In this document: one piece after another, positions 9,125-16,784 of the stretch
How the letters are laid out: every line of letters begins with the position of its first letter
How positions within the stretch are numbered: the first letter of the stretch is position 1
NCBI GenBank assembly: GCA_002781745.1
Contig: PFFW01000088.1
Location: 6,518 to 52,279 of the forward strand
Reading direction: 5' to 3'
DNA length: 45,762 nt
From: Rhodospirillales bacterium CG15_BIG_FIL_POST_REV_8_21_14_020_66_15
GTDB taxonomy: Bacteria; Pseudomonadota; Alphaproteobacteria; Rhodospirillales; Casp-alpha2
The notes under the pieces: generated by a model
Seen by the model: only the letters and a program-made list of their open reading frames with translations
The model's database searches: none
What the model was told of the DNA's origin: nothing
Made by a program: the position numbers and the translations under genes

Positions 9125-9682
9125 TCAAAACGGAATCCAGGAGTGTTTCTTGGAATAGTGCAGGTAACCGATGCTGGCCCCAGCGCGCAGGCCGACGCCC
9201 GTGCGGATCGGCGCCAGGATCACGTCGCCAGCCTGCTGGTAGTTGACGCCCAGGCCGGCGACCACATAGAACGAGCCGTCGACGCCGGGATAGCGCTGAT
9301 ACAAGGCTTCCGTCTGGCCCAGATTGTAGACCAGGGTGAAAACCTTGGACGCGTTGCCGCCCAGGTCGAAGCCGATGGACGGCCCCTGCCAGTAGACCTT
9401 CTGCGTGGCGCCCGATTTGCGCTCCAGCATCCCCTCGCCGTAGCGCAGGCCGACGCCTATGGCGCCCGATGCCTCCTCGCCCAGGATGATGGCGTTGGGC
9501 TTGCCCTTGTCCTCGAAGACCTTCTGAATGGCCTCGGCCAAGCCCTTGGTCGTCGAGCCGAAGAACCCTTTGGCCTTGGCCAGGATCTCGTCCTGGCTGT
9601 AGGTGTCGTCGGCGCGGGCGGGCGGCGCGGCGATCACGGCGGCCGCAAGGACGCAGGCGAACAACGCGGGTATCAGTCGCAT
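9125..9682 (-). CDS. EipA-like envelope protein (DUF1134)
   Basis: This is a 185-residue exported protein. The signal peptide is residues 1-24, ending ARA-DD. The mature part carries segments I associate with DUF1134: GFFGSTTKGLAEAI, GKPNAIILGEEASGA, VYWQGPSIGFDLGGNASK and VFTLVYNL. The Brucella member EipA is a periplasmic small beta-barrel protein needed for envelope integrity and is controlled by the cell-cycle regulator CtrA. The start has a good AAGGAAAG ribosome site. It is convergent with the antiporter gene (22-bp gap). The gene symbol is withheld because orthology is not tested. Confidence 0.85.
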   Translation of the reverse strand: MRLIPALFACVLAAAVIAAPPARADDTYSQDEILAKAKGFFGSTTKGLAEAIQKVFEDKGKPNAIILGEEASGAIGVGLRYGEGMLERKSGATQKVYWQGPSIGFDLGGNASKVFTLVYNLGQTEALYQRYPGVDGSFYVVAGLGVNYQQAGDVILAPIRTGVGLRAGASIGYLHYSKKHSWIPF

Positions 9683-9955
9683 GGCGGGACTCTTTCCTTT
9701 CGCTCAACACGGCTGCGGCCCGGTGACGCTTCCGGGCCGGGACTCTGCGACGTTACTCTAGGCCGCCAAATGCGGCGTTCCAATGACGTTGGTCACGATC
9801 GACGGCCGCAACATCGCCCGGCATATGTTGCGATGCAAAATTTTAGAAGCCACCCCCTGCCAACGGGGGATTTTCCATAACGCGCCATCGTGGCGGATAT
9901 TTCTTTAAAAATTTAATATATTCAAACAATTAATTAACAATCTTCATCTGTTTTT

Positions 9956-9999
9956 GTCGATCCATTCACCCTTCAAAGGCCGGATCGGCTCGATTTTTT
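9956..9999 (+). terminator. Terminator-like hairpin in a gene-free region
   Basis: GTCGATCC (9956-9963) pairs with GGATCGGC (9982-9989; 8 bp, one G-U) around an 18-nt loop and is followed by TCGATTTTTT. It reads on the plus strand, yet no plus-strand gene ends upstream of it nearby (the antiporter ends 850 bp away and a minus-strand gene lies between). It could end an unannotated small RNA or act as an attenuator in the leader of the GAF/MCP gene. Confidence 0.5.
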
Positions 10000-10010
10000 G
10001 TATTGTGCAA

Positions 10011-10024
10011 CGCAATATATTGCG
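10011..10024. promoter_or_regulatory. Perfect 14-bp palindrome, possible operator
   Basis: CGCAATATATTGCG is fully self-complementary. It lies 178 bp before the GAF/MCP start, immediately after the T-tract. A dimeric regulator site is plausible; the reader is unknown. Confidence 0.4.
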
Positions 10025-10072
10025 CTTAAGCTTTGTTTCGTAGCAGGCAGTGCCCAGCGCCGGGAACCTGCC

Positions 10073-10110
10073 GGCATGGGGCGGAACGGCCACCCCCGCC
10101 GCCCCATGCC
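10073..10110 (+). other. Strong 12-bp stem-loop in the leader of the GAF/MCP gene
   Basis: GGCATGGGGCGG (10073-10084) pairs without mismatch with CCGCCCCATGCC (10099-10110) around a 14-nt loop. A second possible hairpin lies just upstream, with GCAGG near 10043 and CCTGC near 10067. No T-tract follows. It is about 90 nt before the start codon. The stem is seen; a regulatory RNA role is inference. Confidence 0.5.
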
Positions 10111-10201
10111 ATGGACGTGAACAGGGAGCCTCTCAACCCGCGTCAACGCCGGCATATCGGGTCACCAGAGACTTTCTGACGATTGAAAAGGACTTAGATC
10201 C

Positions 10202-11635
10202 ATGATCGCCAGATTGATCGCCTTTCCGCAGAAAACCGTCGGCCGTGAAACGGACGGCCCGCACCAGCTTTCCGACATTCTCAGCCTGCTCAACCGGGTC
10301 TCCGCGGTCGCCGACGACGCCCGGCAGGAGGAAACGGGCGCCCTCGAACAGGTGTTCGAGGAGGTCTGCGCCTTCACCGGCTGGCCCATCGGCCACCTGT
10401 ATGTCCGAGACCCCCGCGATCCCTTCCGCTACGTCTCGGGCAACGTCTGGCGGCTCGAGCCGGGCATGGACCCGGCGGCCATCGGCGAGTTCATGAAGCT
10501 GAGTGGGAACACCGTGTTCGACCGCGGCACGGGCCTTGTCGGCATCATCGCCGAAACCTGCGAGGCGCGGGCCGTCGAGGACGTCACGGTGCTGCCCCAG
10601 TTCCTGCGCGCCGACGCCGCCCGGCGCAACGACGTCCGCGGGTTCTTCGGCTTCCCCGTCATGCTGCGGGGCGAGTGCGTGGCCGTGGCCGAGTTCTACG
10701 GCCGTCACGCGGGACTTTTGGACCGGACCTCGCTGGAGATCATGACCTATGTGTCGTCGCAGCTCGCCCGCATCTTCGAGCGCGCCCGCTTCGAGACGCG
10801 CAAGACGGCCCTGATGGACCAGTTCGAGACCAGCGTACAGAGCGCCGTCGGGCGCCTGGGATCAGCCTCCGGCGAACTGACGGGCTCGGCCGGCGAACTG
10901 GGCCGGCGCTGCGGCACGGCCGCCGACGCCTGCGCCAAGGTCGGGGGCGGCATTTCCGACATCGCCGCCGCAGCAGGCACCCTGAGATCGGCCATGGCGG
11001 CGCTCGAAAACGCCGAACGCAACACGGAGGGCAAGACCTCGGTGGTGATCGGCACGGTCAACCAGCTTGCCGCGGAGCTGCGCGCGGCGGTGCAGCAGCT
11101 CGAGGGCTCCAACCAGGCCGCCCTGGACATCGGCGAGATCACCCGCGACGTCAGTGACATCGCCGGCCAGGTCCGCATGCTCGGCCTCAACGCCGCCATC
11201 GAGGCGGCGCGCGCCGGGGAGATGGGCAGAGGCTTCGCCATCGTCGCAAGCGAGATCAAGAACCTGGCACAGCAGTCGGAGGCGGCCTCGGGCTGCATCG
11301 CCGAGCGGATTTCCGGCCTTCAGGACACCGTGCGCGCCAGCGCCGCCAACATGGCGCGGGTCGCCGGGCGCATGGAGGAACTGGTCGAGACCGTGCACGG
11401 CATGGCCCAGGTCCTGCAAGGCCAGAAGCATGCCACGGGCACCATCGGCCGCCACGTCGCCGAATCCCAGGCGACGGTGGCCGCAATCACCGCCGACGTT
11501 TCCCTGATGGACGAGGCCATGGCCGTCCTGTCGGACCTGGCGCGGGGGCTCGGCCGCCTGGCGGCGGACCTGGAAGGCACCGCGGGCGACGTCTCGCACT
11601 CGGGCGAGGCCTTCATGACCGCCATGCGGGGCTGA
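10202..11635 (+). CDS. Soluble GAF-domain methyl-accepting chemotaxis-like protein
   Basis: This 477-residue protein has no membrane segment. Residues about 40-195 look like a GAF sensory domain, including GWPIGHLYVRD and FFGFPVMLRGECVAVAEFY. Residues about 205-470 are a long alpha-helical MCP signalling domain whose hairpin tip contains IAGQVRMLGLNAAIEAARAG and GFAIVASEIKNLA, the conserved CheA/CheW-contact region. It is probably a cytoplasmic receptor that feeds an intracellular cue to CheA; GAF domains can bind haem, cyclic nucleotides or small molecules, and the ligand cannot be read here. No other che gene is near. The start has AAAAGGA upstream. Confidence 0.88.
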   Translation: MIARLIAFPQKTVGRETDGPHQLSDILSLLNRVSAVADDARQEETGALEQVFEEVCAFTGWPIGHLYVRDPRDPFRYVSGNVWRLEPGMDPAAIGEFMKLSGNTVFDRGTGLVGIIAETCEARAVEDVTVLPQFLRADAARRNDVRGFFGFPVMLRGECVAVAEFYGRHAGLLDRTSLEIMTYVSSQLARIFERARFETRKTALMDQFETSVQSAVGRLGSASGELTGSAGELGRRCGTAADACAKVGGGISDIAAAAGTLRSAMAALENAERNTEGKTSVVIGTVNQLAAELRAAVQQLEGSNQAALDIGEITRDVSDIAGQVRMLGLNAAIEAARAGEMGRGFAIVASEIKNLAQQSEAASGCIAERISGLQDTVRASAANMARVAGRMEELVETVHGMAQVLQGQKHATGTIGRHVAESQATVAAITADVSLMDEAMAVLSDLARGLGRLAADLEGTAGDVSHSGEAFMTAMRG

Positions 11636-11643
11636 TCCTTCCC

Positions 11644-11664
11644 CGCCGCCGGAAGGGGGCGGCG
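11644..11664. other. Stem-loop between convergent genes
   Basis: CGCCGCC (11644-11650) pairs with GGCGGCG (11658-11664), with a 7-nt loop, in the 33-bp gap between the chemoreceptor and the minus-strand exported protein. There is no T-run, so it is at best a weak bidirectional end. Confidence 0.35.
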
Positions 11665-11668
11665 ACGC

Positions 11669-12067
11669 TCAGCGATCCGGCAGCTTGAGGGTAAACGTCC
11701 CCTTGCCGTCGCCATGCACCTTGTCATGGGCGCGCACGATGACGCTGGCGACGCCGGCGGGCACCTTCACCCCGCCGGTCGAGCGGGTGAAGGGCTGCTC
11801 GTCCACATGGGGGTGATAGAGCACGCGGCGGCTCAGGACCGTCCCGTCGGGAGCCAGAATATCGAACCCGTCGGCATAATGATCCCAGCCCGTGTCGCCG
11901 TGGCGGATGGTCGCGGAAACGGTATAGGTCCCGTCGCCGTTGGGCGAGGCCTCGGCCTGAATGACGCGCGGCTCGTCGGCCGCGGCGGGCCCCGCCGCGA
12001 CAGCGAATCCCAGAACGGCGCAGGCGGCCAGACCGCGAAGGGACGGGATTCGGCGGCAGCGGGGCAT
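11669..12067 (-). CDS. Conserved exported protein of unknown function
   Basis: This is a 132-residue protein with a signal peptide (about 1-30, ending AAA-DE). The mature part is about 100 residues, predicted beta-rich, with TYTVSATIRHGDTGWDHYAD, LYHPHVDEQPFTRS and VIVRAHDKVHG. I remember similar short exported proteins in proteobacteria with the same GWDHYAD and HPHVDEQPF signatures, but no function. The conserved His and Asp could bind a metal (inference). It is convergent with the GAF/MCP gene. Confidence 0.75.
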   Translation of the reverse strand: MPRCRRIPSLRGLAACAVLGFAVAAGPAAADEPRVIQAEASPNGDGTYTVSATIRHGDTGWDHYADGFDILAPDGTVLSRRVLYHPHVDEQPFTRSTGGVKVPAGVASVIVRAHDKVHGDGKGTFTLKLPDR

Positions 12068-12165
12068 GGCGTGGCGTCCTCTTGCATCGTTTCAAGAAAA
12101 ATCCCGGAATTCCAAGCATATTAGCGCCGCCGGGTGGCGCCCGCCAAGGCAATGACGAAAATGTG

Positions 12166-12195
12166 TTGACTTATATGTTCTTGTTTTGTTCTTAT
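12166..12195 (+). promoter_or_regulatory. Possible sigma-70 promoter for a 26-codon ORF
   Basis: TTGACT (12166-12171), 18 bp, TCTTAT (12190-12195). The stretch is A/T-rich against a GC-rich background. The start expected near 12202 gives a 30-nt leader before the ATG at 12232. Confidence 0.45.
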
Positions 12196-12231
12196 GTGGT
12201 CATGCCAAGTTTCAGCCCCGGGAGATGACCC

Positions 12232-12312
12232 ATGTCCATTTCACGCCTGCACGAATTGTTCGCCCTCGCCGTGATGTTCACGGCCGGTTACGCCTGCATG
12301 CTGGTCGGTTGA
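12232..12312 (+). CDS. Possible small membrane protein, 26 residues
   Basis: This short frame has a good ribosome site (GGGAGATG, about 8 nt before the ATG) and a plausible promoter 30-60 bp upstream. The product begins MSISRLHELF and continues with a hydrophobic stretch (ALAVMFTAGYACMLVG) that could span the membrane once. It is too short for coding statistics and I know no family. It is listed because promoter, ribosome site and hydrophobic helix line up in a gap that otherwise has no plus-strand gene. Confidence 0.4.
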   Translation: MSISRLHELFALAVMFTAGYACMLVG

Positions 12313-12355
12313 GGCGGCTTTGCCGCCCGTCGACGGAGCGGGCCCAAACTTCGGC

Positions 12356-12787
12356 CTAGGATTTCGGCACCGGCCGCTTGTTGCCGTGCTCGTCCAGGGC
12401 GACGAAGGTGAAGATGCCCTCCGTCACCCGCACCCGCCGGTCGCGCGCCCGCTGACGCAGGGCCCAGGCCTCGATGCGGATTGCGACGGAGGTGTTGCCG
12501 ACGCGGATCACCTCGGCATAACAGCACAGCACGTCGCCCACGTAGACGGGCCTGTGGAAGATGAAGCCGTCGACGGCCACGGTGGCGACCCGCCCGCCCG
12601 CGCGCTGGGCCGCGGTGATGCCGCCGGCCACGTCCATCTGGGCCATCACCCAGCCGCCGAAGATGTCGCCCGACGGGTTGGTATCGGCGGGCATGGCAAG
12701 GGTGCGGATGGCCAGTTCGCCGCGCGGCTGTTCGTCCTCGGCGGCGGCGCCGGAAGCGGCGGCATCGGCGGCGTTGTGGGTCGTCAT
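12356..12787 (-). CDS. Acyl-CoA thioesterase, YciA-like hotdog fold
   Basis: This 143-residue cytoplasmic hotdog protein hydrolyses acyl-CoA thioesters. It shows MPADTNPSGDIFGGWVMAQMD, the YciA/BACH signature with the catalytic Asp, followed by VDGFIFHRPVYVGDVL. YciA-type enzymes have broad acyl-CoA range and are thought to keep free CoA available. ATG 12787 is preferred because GAGGAAA lies upstream. A longer in-frame start at 12826 adds 13 residues, and GTG 12790 is also possible. The first about 25 residues are Ala/Glu-rich and likely disordered. Confidence 0.88.
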   Translation of the reverse strand: MTTHNAADAAASGAAAEDEQPRGELAIRTLAMPADTNPSGDIFGGWVMAQMDVAGGITAAQRAGGRVATVAVDGFIFHRPVYVGDVLCCYAEVIRVGNTSVAIRIEAWALRQRARDRRVRVTEGIFTFVALDEHGNKRPVPKS

Positions 12788-12934
12788 CACAAGGGTTTCC
12801 TCAATCTGCAATCCCGATTTCGGCACAATATATGGTAAGTCGTTGCATCCCCCCTACCCCATCGTGGTATAGCTTGGGGCAAGCCGGCGCTGGCGCGGGG
12901 TCGCCCGGCCGGGGCACGAAAAACAAGCGAAACA

Positions 12935-12955
12935 GCGCCTCCCGTCGTGAGGCGC
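12935..12955 (+). promoter_or_regulatory. Hairpin over the parE ribosome-binding region
   Basis: GCGCCTC (12935-12941) pairs with GAGGCGC (12949-12955), loop of 7 nt, ending 10 nt before the parE ATG. The GAGG that could serve as a Shine-Dalgarno is inside the stem; GGGA at 12956-12959 stays free. Translation control is possible. Confidence 0.35.
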
Positions 12956-12965
12956 GGGACATCGA

Positions 12966-15035
12966 ATGACCGACCTATTTCAACACGCCGAAGACAAAAA
13001 GCAACCGGATAAGGCGCCGCCCAAGGCCGCCCCGGCAAAACCCGCCAAGGCCGCGAAATCGGGCGCCGCGCCCGCGGGAGGCGGCGACTATACGGCCAAG
13101 GACATCGAGGTCCTGGAAGGACTCGAGCCTGTCCGCCGCCGCCCCGGCATGTATATCGGCGGCACCGACGAGCGTGCCTTGCACCACCTGGCGGCGGAGG
13201 TCCTCGACAACTCAATGGACGAGGCCGTGGCCGGCCACGCGGCCCGCATCGAGGTCGCGCTGGGCGAGGACGGGGCGCTCACTGTCCGCGACAACGGCCG
13301 CGGCATCCCCGTCGACCCCCACCCCAAGTTCAAGGACAGGTCGGCGCTCGAGGTCATCCTCACGACCCTCCATTCCGGCGGCAAGTTTTCGGGCAAGAAC
13401 TACGAGACTTCGGGCGGCCTGCACGGCGTCGGGCTGTCCGTGGTCAACGCCCTGTCGGAATCCCTGACTGTCGAAGTCGCCCGCGACAAGCGGCTGTGGC
13501 GCCAGACCTATTCGCGCGGCAACCCCACGTCGAAGCTGGAGGACGCGGGTGCGGTCAACAACCGGCGCGGCACCACGGTGACGTTCTCCCCCGATCCCGA
13601 CATCTTCGGCGCGCGCTGCGCCTTCAAGCCGCAGGCGCTTTACCGCATGGCGCGCTCCAAGGCCTATCTGTTCAAGGGGGTGGAAATCCGCTGGTCCTGC
13701 GACCCCAAGCTCCTGAAGGCCGACGATCCGACCCCGGCGGAGGCGACGTTCCACTTCCCGGGCGGGCTCGGCGACTATCTCGAGGCGACGCTCGACGGCC
13801 GCAAGTGCCTGACAGACCGGCCCTTCATCGGCGAAGGCAAGCTCAACGGCGGCACCGGCCGCGTCGAATGGGCCATCGCCTGGCCCTTGGACGAGGACGG
13901 TTTCTGCTCCTCCTACTGCAACACCATTCCGACGGCCCAAGGCGGGACCCATGAGACGGGCCTGAAATCGGCCCTGTCGCGCGGGCTGCGTGCCTATGGC
14001 GAGCTGGTCAAGAACAAGGAGGCCGCCAAGGTCCAGGCCGACGACATCACCGGCGGGGCGGCGATCATGCTGTCCGTGTTCATCGCCGATCCCCAATTCC
14101 AGGGCCAAACCAAGGACAAGCTGTCGAACGCCGAGGCCCACCGGCTGGTGGAATCGGCCGTGCGCGACCATTTCGACCACTGGCTGTCGGGCCATCCGGC
14201 ACAGGCCAACGCGCTGCTGGAACACGCCATCGAGCGCGCGGAATTCCGCCTCAGACGACGTGCCGCCAAGGAGACCAAGCGCCAGTCGGCGACCCGCCGG
14301 GTGCGTCTGCCGGGCAAGCTGTCGGACTGCACCCGCAACACGGCCCAGGGCACGGAAATCTTCCTGGTCGAGGGCGACAGCGCCGGCGGCTCGGCCAAGC
14401 AGGCGCGGCTGCGCGAGACCCAGGCCGTGCTGCCGCTTCGGGGCAAGATCCTCAACGTGGCCAGCGCCACCGCCGACAAGATGCGCGCCAATCAGGAACT
14501 GTCCGACCTCATGGAAGCCCTCGGCTGCGGCACCGGCGACAAATTCCTTGAGGACGACCTGCGCTACGAAAAGGTCATCATCATGACCGACGCCGACGTG
14601 GACGGCGCGCATATCGCCTCGCTGCTCATGACCTTCTTCTTCCAGGAAATGCCGAAACTGGTGGAAACGGGGCACCTCTATCTGGCCCTGCCGCCGCTCT
14701 ACCGCCTCAGCCAGGGCGGAAAATCGGCCTATGCGCGGGACGACGCGCACAAGGACGAACTGCTGGAAACCGTGTTCAAGGGCCGCGGCAAGGTCGACGT
14801 CAGCCGCTTCAAGGGCCTGGGCGAAATGCCGCCGGCGCAGCTGAAGGAAACCACCATGGACCCGGCCAAGCGGACGCTGCTGCGCGTGACCCTCCCCGCG
14901 GGCGAGGGCGCCGAGGTCAAGTCCGAAGCGAGGAAGACGGCGAAACTGGTGGAAAGCCTGATGGGACGTAAGCCGGAACTGCGCTTCGCCTACATCCAGG
15001 AGCACGCCCGCTTCGTGCAGGACATCGATATCTGA
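12966..15035 (+). CDS. parE: DNA topoisomerase IV subunit B
   Basis: ParE is the ATPase subunit of the type IIA topoisomerase that decatenates daughter chromosomes with ParC. The protein is 689 residues. Residues 1-42 are a Lys/Ala/Pro-rich, probably disordered extension. The GHKL ATPase follows (LDNSMDEAV, DNGRGIPVD, GGLHGVGLSVVNALS), then the transducer and the TOPRIM domain (FLVEGDSAGGSAKQ, IIMTDADVDGAHI). It is ParE rather than GyrB from its length and from missing the long GyrB insert; the RETQAVLPLRGKILNV pattern supports this. parC is not in the window. Confidence 0.92.
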   Translation: MTDLFQHAEDKKQPDKAPPKAAPAKPAKAAKSGAAPAGGGDYTAKDIEVLEGLEPVRRRPGMYIGGTDERALHHLAAEVLDNSMDEAVAGHAARIEVALGEDGALTVRDNGRGIPVDPHPKFKDRSALEVILTTLHSGGKFSGKNYETSGGLHGVGLSVVNALSESLTVEVARDKRLWRQTYSRGNPTSKLEDAGAVNNRRGTTVTFSPDPDIFGARCAFKPQALYRMARSKAYLFKGVEIRWSCDPKLLKADDPTPAEATFHFPGGLGDYLEATLDGRKCLTDRPFIGEGKLNGGTGRVEWAIAWPLDEDGFCSSYCNTIPTAQGGTHETGLKSALSRGLRAYGELVKNKEAAKVQADDITGGAAIMLSVFIADPQFQGQTKDKLSNAEAHRLVESAVRDHFDHWLSGHPAQANALLEHAIERAEFRLRRRAAKETKRQSATRRVRLPGKLSDCTRNTAQGTEIFLVEGDSAGGSAKQARLRETQAVLPLRGKILNVASATADKMRANQELSDLMEALGCGTGDKFLEDDLRYEKVIIMTDADVDGAHIASLLMTFFFQEMPKLVETGHLYLALPPLYRLSQGGKSAYARDDAHKDELLETVFKGRGKVDVSRFKGLGEMPPAQLKETTMDPAKRTLLRVTLPAGEGAEVKSEARKTAKLVESLMGRKPELRFAYIQEHARFVQDIDI

Positions 15036-15047
15036 TCAATCGATCAG
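15032..15047. repeat. Inverted repeat holding both stop codons of two convergent genes
   Basis: CTGATC (15032-15037) and GATCAG (15042-15047) form a 6-4-6 inverted repeat. It includes the parE stop (TGA 15033-15035) and the methyltransferase stop on the other strand (15044-15046). There is no T-tract. Confidence 0.6.
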
Positions 15048-15628
15048 GCAGTCAGGCCCCCCATGCCCACCCCCGCCGCCGCCGCGGCGGCCGTGCGGTC
15101 CGGCACCCGGTAGACATAAACCTGCGGGCATTGCGAGCAGTCAAGCCTGTGCACGGCCTCGGGCCGCCAGCCCGGAATGTCGAACACGTTGGAGACCACG
15201 ATCGTCCCGGGCTTGAGGTCGCGCTCCAGGTTCGGGCGGAGCTTCTCCAGCAACTCGCTGTAGAGATAACAGATGACGGCGTCGGCCCCCTGGAACGAGG
15301 TCTTGCGCAGGTCCTGCCGTTCGATGCGGACGTTGCGGCGGCGGAACAGGGCGCCGCGTAGGCGGGCGAACACCAGGGGAAACGGCGACAGCTCGTAGCC
15401 CAGGAACTGGACCTCGGGCATGGCGGCGGCCAGCGGCATGAGCAGGCAGCCCCAACCCGCGCCCAGATCGACGACCCGCGTCACGCCTTCGTCCAGCAGG
15501 ATCTCCTCGATCTTGGCGTAGGACGTCGGCGACGATGGCACAGGCGAGATGCCCGTGAACACGGAATAGCCCGTGGTCAGGATCACGAAGACCAGGACGA
15601 TGATCAGAATGACCTGCTCGGCGGGCAT
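15044..15628 (-). CDS. Membrane-anchored class I SAM-dependent methyltransferase
   Basis: This is a 194-residue protein. Residues 5-25 form a single hydrophobic segment, after which residues 35-175 make a small Rossmann-type methyltransferase with motif I VVDLGAGWG (52-60), an acidic residue after strand 2 (LGYELS) and AVICYLY at motif IV. The N-terminal anchor suggests action at the inner membrane, on a lipid, quinone or envelope protein; the substrate is unknown. The C-terminus is Ala-rich. The gene lies 15 bp downstream of argC on the same strand, so they may be co-transcribed. Confidence 0.8.
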   Translation of the reverse strand: MPAEQVILIIVLVFVILTTGYSVFTGISPVPSSPTSYAKIEEILLDEGVTRVVDLGAGWGCLLMPLAAAMPEVQFLGYELSPFPLVFARLRGALFRRRNVRIERQDLRKTSFQGADAVICYLYSELLEKLRPNLERDLKPGTIVVSNVFDIPGWRPEAVHRLDCSQCPQVYVYRVPDRTAAAAAAGVGMGGLTA

Positions 15629-15643
15629 CGGCCTGCCCCGCCG

Positions 15644-16615
15644 TCAGTTCAACAGGTCGGCGGGGGCGTCCAGGCCCGTCGCCTCGTCCAGCCCCAGCAT
15701 GAGGTTCAGGCACTGCACCGCCTGGCCCGAGGCCCCCTTGCCCAGATTGTCCAAGAGCGCCGTCAGCACCGCCTGGCCCGTGCCTTCGTTGGCGAACACG
15801 TAGAGCTTCAGGTCGTTGGTGCCGTTCAGGTCCTCGGGCTCCAGATGTCCCGTGGCGAGCGCCGCGTCATAGCCCTCGACCGCGACGAACCGGCGCCCCG
15901 CGTAATGGTCGGCGAGCGCCGCCTGCAGGTCTTTTGCTTTCGGCGTGCCCGGCAGGGACCACAGCGGCACCGGAATCTGCACGATCATGCCCTGGCGGTA
16001 ACGCGCCACCGTCGGCACGAAGATCGGCGCGTGGCTCAACCCCGAATACCTGTGGATTTCCGGCACGTGCTTGTGAGCGAGGCCGAGCGCGTAGACGCGC
16101 ACGGCGGCGGCAATGTGCCCCTCGGCCGACGGGTCCTCGAAGGCCTGGATCAGCTGCCGCCCGCCGCCGGAATAGCCGGAGACGGCATTGATCGTGGCGG
16201 CAAAGTCACGGGGCAGCAGCCCGGCCCCGACCAGAGGGTGCAGCAGCGCCACCGAGGCGACCGCGTAGCAGCCCGTGTTGGCGACCAGCCGCGCGTTGGC
16301 GACGGCGCCCTCGTGGCCGGGGTCGAGTTCGGGAAAGCCATAGGTCCAGCCGTCCGCCGTACGGTGCGCCGTCGAGGCGTCGATCACCCGAGTCTCGGGA
16401 TTCTCGATCAGCGCGACCGATTCCTTGGCCGCCGCGTCGGGCAGGCAGAGGATCGCCACGTCGGCGGCGTTCAGCATTTCCGCCCGCGCGGCCGGGTCCT
16501 TGCGCCGGTCGTCCGGCAGCCGCAGCAGGTCCACGTCGGCACGTCGGGCCAGGCGCTCGCTGATCTGCAGCCCCGTGGTCCCTGCTTCACCGTCGATGAA
16601 CACCTTGGCGGTCAT
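15644..16615 (-). CDS. argC: N-acetyl-gamma-glutamyl-phosphate reductase (type 2)
   Basis: ArgC reduces N-acetylglutamyl phosphate to the semialdehyde with NADPH, the third step of arginine synthesis. The protein is 323 residues, with N-terminal FIDGEAGTTGLQI (nucleotide-binding Gly motif of the type 2 subgroup), the catalytic Cys116 in VANTGCYA, and SGYSGGGRQ after it. ATG 16615 is preferred over an upstream in-frame start at 16708 because AAGGACAAGGG precedes it and the N-terminus then matches the family. No other arg genes are adjacent, as is usual for type 2 argC in alphaproteobacteria. Confidence 0.94.
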   Translation of the reverse strand: MTAKVFIDGEAGTTGLQISERLARRADVDLLRLPDDRRKDPAARAEMLNAADVAILCLPDAAAKESVALIENPETRVIDASTAHRTADGWTYGFPELDPGHEGAVANARLVANTGCYAVASVALLHPLVGAGLLPRDFAATINAVSGYSGGGRQLIQAFEDPSAEGHIAAAVRVYALGLAHKHVPEIHRYSGLSHAPIFVPTVARYRQGMIVQIPVPLWSLPGTPKAKDLQAALADHYAGRRFVAVEGYDAALATGHLEPEDLNGTNDLKLYVFANEGTGQAVLTALLDNLGKGASGQAVQCLNLMLGLDEATGLDAPADLLN

Positions 16616-16784
16616 GGTCCCTTGTCCTTCAAGCATGATGAGATCGCGCCGGTGGCAAGCCGCCGACTTGAGGGCAAGGGTATAGGCGCATCGGGACCCT
16701 CGGCGCAAGAATGCGCATTGATCGCCGCCTCGCGCGGGGTCTAGAGTTTCTTCCCGCTCCTCTCCTTGCTACAGGCCCCGCCCC

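Larger units (their letters stand above)
9683..10201. other. 519-bp gene-free region with several structures
   Basis: No convincing protein gene is seen. From left to right it holds the eipA upstream region, a CCCCC/GGGGG stem-loop (9853-9869), an A/T-rich stretch (about 9895-9955), a terminator-like hairpin with a T6 tail (9956-9999), a 14-bp perfect palindrome (10011-10024) and two GC-rich hairpins (10043-10071 and 10073-10110). A 22-codon open frame at 10111-10179 has no ribosome site and is not called. The layout suggests either a small RNA or a structured 5' leader of the next gene. Confidence 0.6.

Noticed and set aside
9900-9955. CtrA binding site in the A/T-rich stretch upstream of the GAF/MCP and eipA genes
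   Set aside because: Several TTAA tetramers occur, but none are spaced as TTAA-N7-TTAA, and no TTAACCAT is present.
10111-10179. 22-codon upstream ORF before the GAF/MCP gene
   Set aside because: It has no ribosome site, and its start lies directly against a strong stem-loop. Nothing supports translation.
16709-16784. SAM-II riboswitch upstream of the MetX-like gene
   Set aside because: The gap is only 76 bp and shows no pseudoknot-forming SAM-II pattern.
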